Shown here: one piece after another, positions 35,444 through 43,920 of the stretch
How positions within the stretch are numbered: the stretch's first letter is position 1
How the letters are laid out: each line of letters starts with the position of its first letter
Assembly: GCF_900142375.1 (NCBI RefSeq)
Contig: NZ_FRAR01000021.1
Coordinates: 50,177-114,176 of the forward strand
DNA: 64,000 bases
DNA from: Desulforamulus aeronauticus DSM 10349
GTDB lineage: Bacteria > Bacillota > Desulfotomaculia > Desulfotomaculales > Desulfotomaculaceae
Direction of reading: 5' to 3'
Made by a program: the position numbers and the translations under genes
Notes under the pieces: generated by a model
Databases searched by the model: none
Told to the model about the DNA's origin: nothing
The model's input: only the letters and a program-made list of their open reading frames with translations

Positions 35444-36390
35444 TCTATGGTTTTGCTAAGTCCTGCGGCCAAATCCCATTGAGGCAACCATTCTAATAAT
35501 TGCCGGGATTTATTGCTGTCACTGTACTGATGATCAATTTCCCCTACTAACGCTCCCCTACCTTGAATAACAGGATGCAAATCTTTTCCCGACACCTTGA
35601 TGATTTCTTCAACCATTTCCTTCACCGAATAGGGCCGGTGGGGTGCAAAATTAAAGGCTTGCCCCATCACTTCCAAACGGTGCACATTTTCCGCTAAACA
35701 AAGATAGGCGTTCACCGCATCTTCCACATACAGATATTCCCGCAGGGGACTGCCATCACTACGAATAATGGGTGATCGCTCCTGCAGCACTGCCTTAATC
35801 GTGCCCGGTACGATGCGATTAAAGTTTAAATCTCCACCACCATAAACATTGGCCAAGCGAGAGATAACTACCGGTAGGCGATAGGTGTGATAAAAACTTT
35901 GGGCAATGAGATCGCAGCAGGATTTTGAGACATCGTAGGGATGTCTGCCACATAAAGGCTGATCTTCCCTGTAGGGTAATTTCTCCTGGGGACCATAGGC
36001 TTTGTCGCTGGAGGCAACAACCACCCGTTCCACCGTAGGAGAAAGTCGACAGGCTTCCAGTATTGTCCAGGTTCCCTTAATGTTTGATTCAAAGGTAGAT
36101 AAGGGCGATCGGTTGGCAATGGAAACAATGGTTTGGGCGGCTAAGTGAAAAACCGTGTCAATTTCATATTCCGCCAGAACTCGGTTAACAAATTGATAAT
36201 CGGTAATATCCCCGTAGGCTACGGCCATGCTTTGGATGGTGCCTTCCTGGTAGAGATTGCTAAAGCTAACGTGATCACGGATCATCCCCACAACCCTGGC
36301 CCCATTCTTAACCAATTTATTAGTTAACCAACTGCCAATCATGCCGGTACAGCCGGTGACTAAAACATTTTTATCCTGCCAACTATTCAT
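35401..36390 (-). CDS. rfbG: CDP-glucose 4,6-dehydratase-like
   Basis: This ~329-aa extended SDR has NVLVTGCTGMIGSWLTNKLV for NAD binding, the catalytic YDVSK and a preceding ASSDKAYG. Adjacent to RfbF, it should convert CDP-glucose to CDP-4-keto-6-deoxyglucose. The ATG at 36390 has GGGAGG nine bases upstream and overlaps rfbF by eight bases, so the two are coupled. GDP-mannose dehydratase relatives are the main alternative. Confidence 0.8.
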   Translation of the reverse strand: MNSWQDKNVLVTGCTGMIGSWLTNKLVKNGARVVGMIRDHVSFSNLYQEGTIQSMAVAYGDITDYQFVNRVLAEYEIDTVFHLAAQTIVSIANRSPLSTFESNIKGTWTILEACRLSPTVERVVVASSDKAYGPQEKLPYREDQPLCGRHPYDVSKSCCDLIAQSFYHTYRLPVVISRLANVYGGGDLNFNRIVPGTIKAVLQERSPIIRSDGSPLREYLYVEDAVNAYLCLAENVHRLEVMGQAFNFAPHRPYSVKEMVEEIIKVSGKDLHPVIQGRGALVGEIDHQYSDSNKSRQLLEWLPQWDLAAGLSKTIEWYHRYLKEVKGLG

Positions 36391-37168
36391 TTTTCCATAC
36401 CTCCCAAGGCGCCTCACTGATTCGCCAAAGCTTGTTTAACTGCTCCATATCCCGATAGGTGTCCATGCATTGCCAAAAACCCCGATGTTTATAAATTTTC
36501 AATTGTCCTTGCCGAGCCATCTGCTCTAAAGGCTCTCTTTCTAAGATGCAACTATTTTCATCAATTAAATAGTTAAGAAACTCTCTGCGAAAGACAAAGA
36601 ACCCTCCGTTAATCCAGCCCCCTGTAACCTGCGTTTTTTCGCTGAATTCCCTGACCTCTTCTCCCTCCACGGTCAGCTCTCCAAACCTAGACAATGGCCG
36701 TACCCCTGTAACGGTAGCCATACAACCGTGCCTTTTATGAAATTCATAAAGTTCCTGAAGATTTACATTGCTTAGGCCATCCCCATAGGTAACCATAAAA
36801 TCAGTGTCATCACCTAAAAATTTTTCTACACGTTTGAGTCGACAACCCGTCATGGCCTCCACACCAGTGTCTGCCAAAGTTACTTGCCAGTCCAATTTTG
36901 GATTTTGATGGATCTGTACTTCTGGTTTTGGTGTAAAGCAAATCGTGAGGTCACTGTTCATCAGTTGATATTGCAGGAAGTATTGCTTAATCATCTCTCC
37001 CAAATAACCAAGACAAAGGACAAATTCTTTAAAATCATAATGAGCATACAGTTTCATGATGTGCCAAAGGATAGGCCTTTCCCCCACTGTTACCAGAGGC
37101 TTTGGTCGAAATACCGTTTCCTCCTTAAGCCGGGTCCCCTTCCCGCCACACAAGATCACTACTTTCAT
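36383..37168 (-). CDS. rfbF: glucose-1-phosphate cytidylyltransferase
   Basis: This ~261-aa nucleotidyltransferase has MKVVILCGGKGTRLKEETVFRPKPLVTVGERPILWHIMK and TYGDGLSNV, typical of RfbF. It makes CDP-glucose from CTP and glucose-1-phosphate. The ATG at 37168 has AAGGGG upstream. It overlaps the end of the glycosyltransferase gene by 44 bases, so the cluster is tightly packed. Confidence 0.92.
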   Translation of the reverse strand: MKVVILCGGKGTRLKEETVFRPKPLVTVGERPILWHIMKLYAHYDFKEFVLCLGYLGEMIKQYFLQYQLMNSDLTICFTPKPEVQIHQNPKLDWQVTLADTGVEAMTGCRLKRVEKFLGDDTDFMVTYGDGLSNVNLQELYEFHKRHGCMATVTGVRPLSRFGELTVEGEEVREFSEKTQVTGGWINGGFFVFRREFLNYLIDENSCILEREPLEQMARQGQLKIYKHRGFWQCMDTYRDMEQLNKLWRISEAPWEVWKNE

Positions 37169-37871
37169 TCCAAGCACCCCTTTTACGATAGGCAACCATG
37201 TTCCGTAGGAACTCCCAGAGAGTTTTCACCCGAACACTGGAATGCCCCCCGTTACGCCGACGAAAAACCACGGGCACCTCCCCCATTGTCATAGACAAAT
37301 CATGTGCTTTCAACATCACCTCTGCGTCCAAAAACCAGTCCTTCGAGCTAAGAGTTAGTTTTTCATAACAAAGCCTTGTCATAATCTTAGGCGAACCGTT
37401 AATGTCACCAACATTTACCTTAAATGTATATACAAAGAGTTTGTTAAATATGTGAGAGACAACCTTTCTTACCAGTCCATCTTCCCGGTAATAGCGATTC
37501 ACTTTGCACAGATGATAATTTTTCTCCAGTGCTTCCCGAAAGACTCTGATCACATCCTTAGGATCAATCTGTCCATCAGCGCCCATAAAACCCAGGTAAT
37601 CCCCACTGGCCCAGTGCAAACCGTTAATAATACCCCAGCCATAGCCTTGATTTTGTGTTACCTTAACAACTTTAATTGTTGGATATTCTTGAGACAATTG
37701 AGCCAAGATAAGTCCGGTTCCATCGAAAGAACCATTATCCACCAATATCAATTCGTGCTGTATCTCTGCCTTGGTTAATTCCTGCAACAATTCTTGGGTT
37801 ACCTTTTCAGCATTGGCTTCTTCGTTATACATAGGTAGAACCAGGGATAACACGGGAACTTTGGTGCTCAT
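37125..37871 (-). CDS. family 2 glycosyltransferase (dolichyl/polyprenyl-phosphate sugar type)
   Basis: This 248-aa protein has a GT-A fold: LSLVLPMYNEEANAEKVTQELL, VDNGSFDGTGLILA and GADGQIDPKDV as the metal-binding segment. It is like DPM1/polyprenyl-phosphate glycosyltransferases but with no membrane segment visible. It is the first gene of the minus-strand sugar unit. It probably transfers a sugar to a lipid carrier for surface polysaccharide or glycoprotein synthesis. Confidence 0.85.
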   Translation of the reverse strand: MSTKVPVLSLVLPMYNEEANAEKVTQELLQELTKAEIQHELILVDNGSFDGTGLILAQLSQEYPTIKVVKVTQNQGYGWGIINGLHWASGDYLGFMGADGQIDPKDVIRVFREALEKNYHLCKVNRYYREDGLVRKVVSHIFNKLFVYTFKVNVGDINGSPKIMTRLCYEKLTLSSKDWFLDAEVMLKAHDLSMTMGEVPVVFRRRNGGHSSVRVKTLWEFLRNMVAYRKRGAWNESSDLVWREGDPA

Positions 37872-38013
37872 GATGGCTGCTCTCCTTAGTGATTATTATT
37901 CAGACAAGCCAAGTTTTTCTAACCAATACCGAGTTTTACCAACATTGAATAGAACTATACCGGGTATACTAAAGTAATAGTTGGTTAAAATAACCTTTTC
38001 TGGGTGGCTCTGG

Positions 38014-39423
38014 ATGAAACAAAGACTTTTGGTTCCCGGTTTATTGACAATTATCACCTGGCTTGTCCTGCTGCTTGCCAGTTATCCAGCTTGGCAAAAG
38101 GGTCTACAGCTAAGTGGTGCCTTCATGCCCTTTCTCTTAGCGTTGGTTTTTGTGATAGCCTTTTTCCTTTATTGGAAGGCCATGCGGGATGGAGCCGTTA
38201 CTGCCAGCAACCTTGAGGTGTTGGGTTGGACCACAGCATTAACCCTACTGCTGGTACTCCTATTCCCCTTCGCCTGTGAGGACGTATATTACTACATGGC
38301 CACCGGCCAACTAGCAGAGCAATACCAGGCTAATCCCTATCTAACCACCGCTCATCAAATTAAAGCTTGGCGTTTAGATCCCTTTCTCAGTACCACTAAT
38401 TGGGGCTTCTTAACCAGTGTTTATGGTCCTATTTGGACAAAGGTAGCGGAATGGTTGGTGGCCCTGACAAATCATCATTTTGGCTTGACGGTACTTATTT
38501 TTAAGTTATTCGCAGGTCTGGTACACTTGATCAATACTGTACTGATAGGATTTACCGCACGCAATTACGGTATCAAATCTTCTCAGGCCATGTTGGTATA
38601 TGGCTGGAATCCATTATTACTATTCGAATTACCAGGTCATGCCCATAACGATGCCTTACTGCTTACCTTTATTATCCTTGCCTTTTATGCACTTACCGTT
38701 AGACGTGGTCTATTCTCTCTGCCCTTTTTAACCCTAGCGGTACTGGTAAAATACACACCGGTTCTGTTAGCACCACTTTTCCTATGCTGGCTGTTAAAAC
38801 GACGTTGGTTTAGCAGTCTATTGATAGGGAGCCTACTTTCTCTGGTGCTTGTGTTTATCTGGTGGTTACCCTATTGGGAGGGTGTAACCACACTACAAGG
38901 TGTCGTAAAACAACAAAATTTTTATTCCATTAAATCTCTGCATTACATCCTGTTTACAATAGCCCAGGGACTGTGGCCGACCAGCGAAAAAGTTACTTCC
39001 TTTGCAATCATCTCCCATGTTTTAACCATGGTCTTCTCACTCATTTATTTCATTCTTTTGCTCCGGCTATGGCGAAAGAAGTCACAGCATGATCTGCCCA
39101 TCCTCCTGACCAATACTGTCCTTATTTTGCTGGCCTTTTTAGTAATCGCTAATAAGTGGTTTCAACCTTGGTATCTATCTTGGATGCTAGCCGCAGTTCC
39201 GTTGCTGAGTTGGCAAAGTCCTTTATTTACGGTCTCATTGTTGTTGTCCCTGACAGCAGAATTGTCTCGCTTGCCCCAAATGTTGCTAGGACACACTCAT
39301 TTGGCCATGCATTTGCTTACTTTCCTTGTGGCCTGGTGTCCCCTATTGTTTTATTTTTGCTTGCCCAATGGCCGTTTTCTGAGATATTCCGATGGTACTA
39401 GACAAGAAAAAACGCATGAGTAG
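38014..39423 (+). CDS. polytopic membrane glycosyltransferase (DUF2029/GT-C-like)
   Basis: This ~469-aa protein has about 11-12 hydrophobic helices and the early extracytoplasmic motif FACEDVYYYMATGQLAEQYQANPYL, typical of GT-C enzymes with an acidic catalytic residue in the first large loop. GT-C proteins use lipid-phosphate sugars, which would fit the polyprenyl-type GT2 encoded divergently. The ATG at 38014 is preferred; a TTG 33 bases upstream is possible. Confidence 0.78.
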   Translation: MKQRLLVPGLLTIITWLVLLLASYPAWQKGLQLSGAFMPFLLALVFVIAFFLYWKAMRDGAVTASNLEVLGWTTALTLLLVLLFPFACEDVYYYMATGQLAEQYQANPYLTTAHQIKAWRLDPFLSTTNWGFLTSVYGPIWTKVAEWLVALTNHHFGLTVLIFKLFAGLVHLINTVLIGFTARNYGIKSSQAMLVYGWNPLLLFELPGHAHNDALLLTFIILAFYALTVRRGLFSLPFLTLAVLVKYTPVLLAPLFLCWLLKRRWFSSLLIGSLLSLVLVFIWWLPYWEGVTTLQGVVKQQNFYSIKSLHYILFTIAQGLWPTSEKVTSFAIISHVLTMVFSLIYFILLLRLWRKKSQHDLPILLTNTVLILLAFLVIANKWFQPWYLSWMLAAVPLLSWQSPLFTVSLLLSLTAELSRLPQMLLGHTHLAMHLLTFLVAWCPLLFYFCLPNGRFLRYSDGTRQEKTHE

Positions 39424-39506
39424 AAATTTTTCGATTTGGTCGGCAGGATTTGGTCACCTGCGGTCGAAATAGTATTTACCATGTAAAAATTGGAAGGTGT
39501 TCACAC

Positions 39507-40199
39507 ATGAGTGAAGCTGTCAGTATTAAAGGAACCCGGCACGGGCTTTTAATTCTCCTGGACAAAGAAAGAGATTTTGAAGATATTAAGCAGAATTTAT
39601 ATAAAAAAATGGACTCTGCCAGGGGTTTTTTCAAAGGTGCTGAATTTGCCTTCTACCAAGAACCTGAGGAGAATGAACAAAAACAGGCTCTGGAGCAAAT
39701 ATGTATGGAATACGGTTTAATTCATCAACCAGACATTCGGACGAAGATCATCAGTAATCCTAGCACTACCTCGTCCCCTGAAACCTCCTCAGTTCCTCAA
39801 CAAAACTCTATTGCCGCCAGTGAAGAAAAAAGCAATCAAACCGATACTCTGTTGGTAAAGAGAAGTCTTCGTTCTGGTCAGAAGGTACATTATCCCGGCC
39901 ATGTAGTTGTTTTAGGAGATATTCACCCCGGTGCTGAAGTGGTAGCCTATGGTAATGTATTGGTCATGGGTAGCTGCCGTGGTGTGGTACATGCCGGTGC
40001 CGATGGTAACAAATATGCTCGGGTGGTGGCCCATCGCCTTTCCCCATCCCAACTGAGAATCGGGTCTTCCATTGCCTGTGCACCAGCAGATTCCCTAGAA
40101 GGGGCTCCTTATCCCGAGATTGCTTATCTATCTCCCGATAGCCAAATTATTGTGGAAACCTATAACAGCCGCCGTCCGGCTGGTAGAAGTACCAACTAA
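39507..40199 (+). CDS. minC: septum site-determining protein MinC
   Basis: This ~230-aa protein has an N-terminal MinC domain (about residues 1-75) and a C-terminal beta-helix domain (about 120-220, LRSGQKVHYPGHVVVLGDIHPGAEVVAYGNVLVMGSCRGVVHAGADGN). MinC inhibits FtsZ assembly away from midcell. The ATG has GGAAGGTG upstream. MinD is not next to it, although the two are usually adjacent in Firmicutes. A solo minC could be paired with a minD elsewhere. Confidence 0.93.
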   Translation: MSEAVSIKGTRHGLLILLDKERDFEDIKQNLYKKMDSARGFFKGAEFAFYQEPEENEQKQALEQICMEYGLIHQPDIRTKIISNPSTTSSPETSSVPQQNSIAASEEKSNQTDTLLVKRSLRSGQKVHYPGHVVVLGDIHPGAEVVAYGNVLVMGSCRGVVHAGADGNKYARVVAHRLSPSQLRIGSSIACAPADSLEGAPYPEIAYLSPDSQIIVETYNSRRPAGRSTN

Positions 40200-40201
40200 T
40201 A

Positions 40202-40246
40202 AAACCCCCGGAACCTACTGGTGTCAGCCAGCGGTTGCGGGGGTTT
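40202..40246 (+). terminator. minC terminator
   Basis: The stem AAACCCCCG/CGGGGGTTT is separated by a 27-base loop. The T-rich end is short. It is shared with the convergent NUDIX gene. Confidence 0.75.
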
Positions 40247-40268
40247 ACTTATGCCACATTTCATCGTT

Positions 40269-40805
40269 TTATTTCAGATGGTAACTGGCCGCCAATAACC
40301 CGGCCATGGATTTGCCATCCCGGATTTGGCCGTTAAAAATCATCTCGATGGCTTCCTGCAAAGAGGCCATCTCCACTTCAACAAATTCATCTTCGTCGGG
40401 GCTTTGCTCTCCGGCCGTTAGGTTTTGAGCTAGGAAAACATGCATCAATTCATTGGTAAAACCAGGCGTAGTATAAAACTCCATTAGCTTCACTAAAGAA
40501 GCAGCTGTATAGCCGGTTTCTTCTTTTAATTCTCTAAGCGCACATACCTCGGGTGTTTCCTGGGGGTCCATTTTTCCCGCCGGTATTTCCCTTAATACTT
40601 CTCCCACTGGATAACGGTACTGTGACACCAATAATACCTTCCCTTCATCGGTTACAGCCACGATGGCTACAGCCTGGGAAAACTCTACCACTTCTCTGCT
40701 GCTTTCCTTACCATTCGGTAATAAAACTTGATCCACTCGTAAATTTAGTATTTTGCCTTCATAGACCCTGCGGGAGGACAAGGTCGTTTCTTCTAAACTT
40801 TGCAT
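40269..40805 (-). CDS. NUDIX hydrolase, ADP-ribose pyrophosphatase-like
   Basis: This ~178-aa protein has a complete NUDIX box (GKMDPQETPEVCALRELKEETGY). Surrounding sequence (VEFSQAVAIVAV...VSQYRYPVGEVLREIPAG) matches ADP-ribose pyrophosphatases, which cleave ADP-ribose to AMP and ribose-5-phosphate. The ATG at 40805 has GAGGAGTGG upstream. Confidence 0.9.
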   Translation of the reverse strand: MQSLEETTLSSRRVYEGKILNLRVDQVLLPNGKESSREVVEFSQAVAIVAVTDEGKVLLVSQYRYPVGEVLREIPAGKMDPQETPEVCALRELKEETGYTAASLVKLMEFYTTPGFTNELMHVFLAQNLTAGEQSPDEDEFVEVEMASLQEAIEMIFNGQIRDGKSMAGLLAASYHLK

Positions 40806-41037
40806 TATTCCACTCCTCGTACCATATTTTAGCATTATCATCATTGATTCCTTTTTAAAACTCATAAATCCTGCTGTAAACTATACTTCGTATTCAAATC
40901 TCCAGCCAAAATTAGATTTCCCAAACAACGCTCCTTTTCATGAGCAGAATCTAAATAATGGGCTAAAAAAACACTTGCACCAAAAGTCACAATCCCCTAT
41001 TCTATATTTTAAATAGAACTACTATGGGGGTGATATT

Positions 41038-42726
41038 TTGAATTGGTATCAGGCAGCTTTCAGTATGATTGGTGGAGTGGGCTTATTGCTATATGGCATG
41101 TCTTTGATGAAAGACAACTTACAGAAAGTAGCAGGGAAAAAACTTAGGGAAATTTTAATTATACTGACAAAAAACCGATTAGTAGGTCTGGGACTGGGTA
41201 TGCTGTTTACTCTATTGTTTCAAAGCAGTACAGCAACCACTGTCTTACTAATTGGCTTAACCAGTGCGTCTATTATCACTTTACGGGAAACCCTGGCCGT
41301 GCTTTTAGGCTCGGATATCGGCAGCACGATAACGGCACAGCTCATAGCCTTAAAAGCGACAGAAATATCCTTACCCGTGATTTTCATTGCTACCTTTGCG
41401 TTATTATTTAGCAAAACCCATCGTAAAAAAAGACTTTCCTTGGCCATCATGGGCTTTGGCCTGTTGTTCCTGGGCTTAAAAATCATGTCCGATACCATGG
41501 CCCCTTTAAAATCAAACCCCTCTGTAGGTCTTATACTAACGAAACTTAGTGCTTACCCGGCCCTAGAAATGGCTGTAGCCGCTATTTTTACCTTCCTGGT
41601 TTCCAGCAGTGCCGCCACCATTGGTATTATTATGCTATTAACCATGCAGCAAATGATTACGCTGGAACAGGCCATTTTTATGTTGCTGGGAGCAAATATA
41701 GGAACTACTTTTACCCCTTTACTCTCCAGTATCGGATCATCGAGGGAATCACAAAGGGTAGCCTGGGCACATTTTTTGTTTAAAACAACGGGCGTCTTGT
41801 TATTTCTTCCCTTCGTGAATCAAGTGGCCAGTTTAATGAAGACATTGGCAGCTTCACCCGGCTTTCAGGTGGCAAATACCCATACTTTCTTTAACGTAAC
41901 CATAGCATTTTTATATCTGCCGTTTATTCATTATTTTGCTACCTTCCTGGAAAAGTGGATTAAGGATAAAAAAGCAGATAATGTTTTTAGTCCCAAGTAT
42001 CTCGATGAACATCTGCTAAACAGTCCAGAACTGGCCATTGGTATGTCTCTAAAAGAAACTATTCAAATTTCCGATCTGGTAACAGAGATGGTTAGGCCTA
42101 TCTACTCTCTCTTTGATTACTACAACCAGGATAAAGTTGATCGCATTTTAGAAAGAGAAGACAAAGTAGACCTTTTGTCCCTCGCTACCAATAACTACTT
42201 AACCCAGCTATTAAGACATCCTTTGACGCGGGATGAATTTAATCGTTCGATGGCGTTGGTAAACATCGTCAGAGAATACGAATTTATTGGAGATGTAATT
42301 GAAAGAAATATCTTGGGTAAAGCAGAAAATATGAATATCCGTAATTTAGATTTTTCACCCTCCGGTCAACAAGAGATTAAGCTTATTCATGATAAAACGA
42401 TGGAAATACTGCTTATGGTAAATACTTCCTTCGCTACCAATAACGCTGCCTTGGGGGCAAAAGCACTAAATTTGCAAGAAGAATTAACTGATCTGCACTT
42501 TCGGTTAAAAATGAGTCATATCGCACGGATGAGAAGCGGTGGTACAGAGAGCGAGAAAACCAGCTTTATTCATATTGATTTGTTGAATTGCTATTTGCAA
42601 ATTAGTGAACATCTAAAAAACATTGTTTTACTTAGTGCCCCACTTTCTCATCACCCCGAAGGCTCAGAGTTTCCTGGTAATCGAGAGATTCCCCAAATTA
42701 TAGAAACGCAAAAACTCCCACTCTAA
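41038..42726 (+). CDS. Na/Pi cotransporter family protein with PhoU-like domain
   Basis: This 562-aa membrane protein has two inverted repeats with the QSSTATT and SSSAATI signatures (about residues 61-67 and 185-191) that mark the NptA/PNaS family. A helical PhoU-like domain covers about residues 340-550. It should move phosphate with sodium or modulate it. The TTG start has GGGGGTGAT upstream. A terminator follows. Confidence 0.92.
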   Translation: MNWYQAAFSMIGGVGLLLYGMSLMKDNLQKVAGKKLREILIILTKNRLVGLGLGMLFTLLFQSSTATTVLLIGLTSASIITLRETLAVLLGSDIGSTITAQLIALKATEISLPVIFIATFALLFSKTHRKKRLSLAIMGFGLLFLGLKIMSDTMAPLKSNPSVGLILTKLSAYPALEMAVAAIFTFLVSSSAATIGIIMLLTMQQMITLEQAIFMLLGANIGTTFTPLLSSIGSSRESQRVAWAHFLFKTTGVLLFLPFVNQVASLMKTLAASPGFQVANTHTFFNVTIAFLYLPFIHYFATFLEKWIKDKKADNVFSPKYLDEHLLNSPELAIGMSLKETIQISDLVTEMVRPIYSLFDYYNQDKVDRILEREDKVDLLSLATNNYLTQLLRHPLTRDEFNRSMALVNIVREYEFIGDVIERNILGKAENMNIRNLDFSPSGQQEIKLIHDKTMEILLMVNTSFATNNAALGAKALNLQEELTDLHFRLKMSHIARMRSGGTESEKTSFIHIDLLNCYLQISEHLKNIVLLSAPLSHHPEGSEFPGNREIPQIIETQKLPL

Positions 42727-42742
42727 CGGGGGGCAGAGTATT

Positions 42743-42783
42743 AGAAAACCGGGTGTTTCAGCAAATGAAACACCCGGTTTTCT
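42743..42783 (+). terminator. terminator of the Na/Pi transporter gene
   Basis: Perfect 18-bp stem (AGAAAACCGGGTGTTTCA and complement) with a 5-base loop and T-rich 3' arm. Confidence 0.85.
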
Positions 42784-42868
42784 AAATAATGCTGCCATAA
42801 ACAAGTTACACATACTTTAAGATTACTCTTGAACTCCCAATAGCTGTCCATTTTCCCTATATCTATGC

Positions 42869-42900
42869 AAAAATACCGGGCACTCTGTAATACCCGGTAC
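42869..42900 (-). terminator. terminator of the monooxygenase-like gene
   Basis: On the minus strand TACCGGG...CCCGGTA is followed by TTTTTG. Confidence 0.75.
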
Positions 42901-42939
42901 AGTGTTTTTCATTCCCTACTGGCGCTCAGGCAAACTAAG

Positions 42940-43302
42940 TTAAAAAGCCCATTCAATATTTTTAAAAAAGTTGTTGGAGTCTTTTGGAGCTTCCTGCCGT
43001 TCCGTATCCGTATAAGACCTTAGTAAGGATGCAACTGTAATTGTATAGCTTTCAAAAACAGATTCACGTCCTTGAAGTTGGCTCTTGCGGTGTTCGTGTT
43101 GATTGCGCCACTCCGTTACGGCTTCTTCATCCTCCCAAACAGATAAACTAAGCAGTTTTCTTTCGTTTACAAGGCTGGAAAACCGTTCAGAACGTATGAA
43201 TCCTTTTGCCTTTGTCAAATTATCCTTTAGTTTGGCCGCTATAGTGAGGTAGCCGTCCATACAATCTTTTTTTATAGTTACCTCAAATAATACCAATATC
43301 AT
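42940..43302 (-). CDS. antibiotic biosynthesis monooxygenase (ABM) domain protein
   Basis: This 120-aa protein has a ferredoxin-like ABM fold (MILVLFEVTIKKDCMDGYLTIAAKLKDNLTKAKGFIRSERFSS, then LSVWEDEEAVTEWRNQHEH). Related proteins act as heme- or quinone-modifying monooxygenases, or have no known activity. Function not assignable. Confidence 0.82.
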   Translation of the reverse strand: MILVLFEVTIKKDCMDGYLTIAAKLKDNLTKAKGFIRSERFSSLVNERKLLSLSVWEDEEAVTEWRNQHEHRKSQLQGRESVFESYTITVASLLRSYTDTERQEAPKDSNNFFKNIEWAF

Positions 43303-43370
43303 ATTTATCCCCTACTTTCCATTCATACAATGGATTTGTATATCAGTCAGATTTTTAGAATTCAATAATA

Positions 43371-43910
43371 TCAAAGGGCTGTACCTTTTGTAGGTACAAA
43401 CAGCCGCGACATATCGACGCCCTCCAATTCAAGCAATTTTACTTTTGTATGAATGCCCCCGGCATAACCTGTTAAACTGCCATTTGAACCTACAACCCGG
43501 TGGCAGGGGATAATAATCGATATGGGGTTATGTCCAACCGCTCCGCCTACTGCTTGACTTGACATGCTTTCCTTGTTCATCTTTGCCGCCATTCTTTTAG
43601 AAATGTCGCCATAGGTGATAACCTTGCCGTAGGGTATTTCACATAAAATATCCCATACCCCTTGACGAAACTCACTGCCAATGGGAGCCAACGGCAATTC
43701 AGAAATATCAGGCCTTTCACCCGCAAAGTATCTGTCCAGCCATTTTTTTGCAGCATCGAATATTGGCATATCGTTGTTCTCTAGCATGGCTTCGGGTATG
43801 GTATCTCCATGATATTTTTGCCCTGCCACCCATAAGCCGACAAGATTCTTTCCGTCACAGGCAAGTGTAATTGTTCCTACAAGTGATGGGTATGTTGTTG
43901 AATAATACAT
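43371..43910 (-). CDS. ogt: methylated-DNA--protein-cysteine methyltransferase
   Basis: This ~179-aa protein has the active-site motif IIPCHRVVGSNGSLTGYAGG with the acceptor Cys, and the DNA-binding helix region GDISKRMAAK. It transfers O6-alkyl groups from guanine to itself. The ATG at 43910 has AAGGAGG five bases upstream. Its start lies just inside the end of the Ada-AlkA gene (43921 stop), so the two form an alkylation-repair operon. Confidence 0.95.
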   Translation of the reverse strand: MYYSTTYPSLVGTITLACDGKNLVGLWVAGQKYHGDTIPEAMLENNDMPIFDAAKKWLDRYFAGERPDISELPLAPIGSEFRQGVWDILCEIPYGKVITYGDISKRMAAKMNKESMSSQAVGGAVGHNPISIIIPCHRVVGSNGSLTGYAGGIHTKVKLLELEGVDMSRLFVPTKGTAL

Positions 43911-43920
43911 TTTTACCTCC

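Noticed and set aside
42840..42910. Another copy of the dispersed repeat
   Set aside because: It is an ordinary terminator hairpin; the ordered blocks of the repeat are missing.
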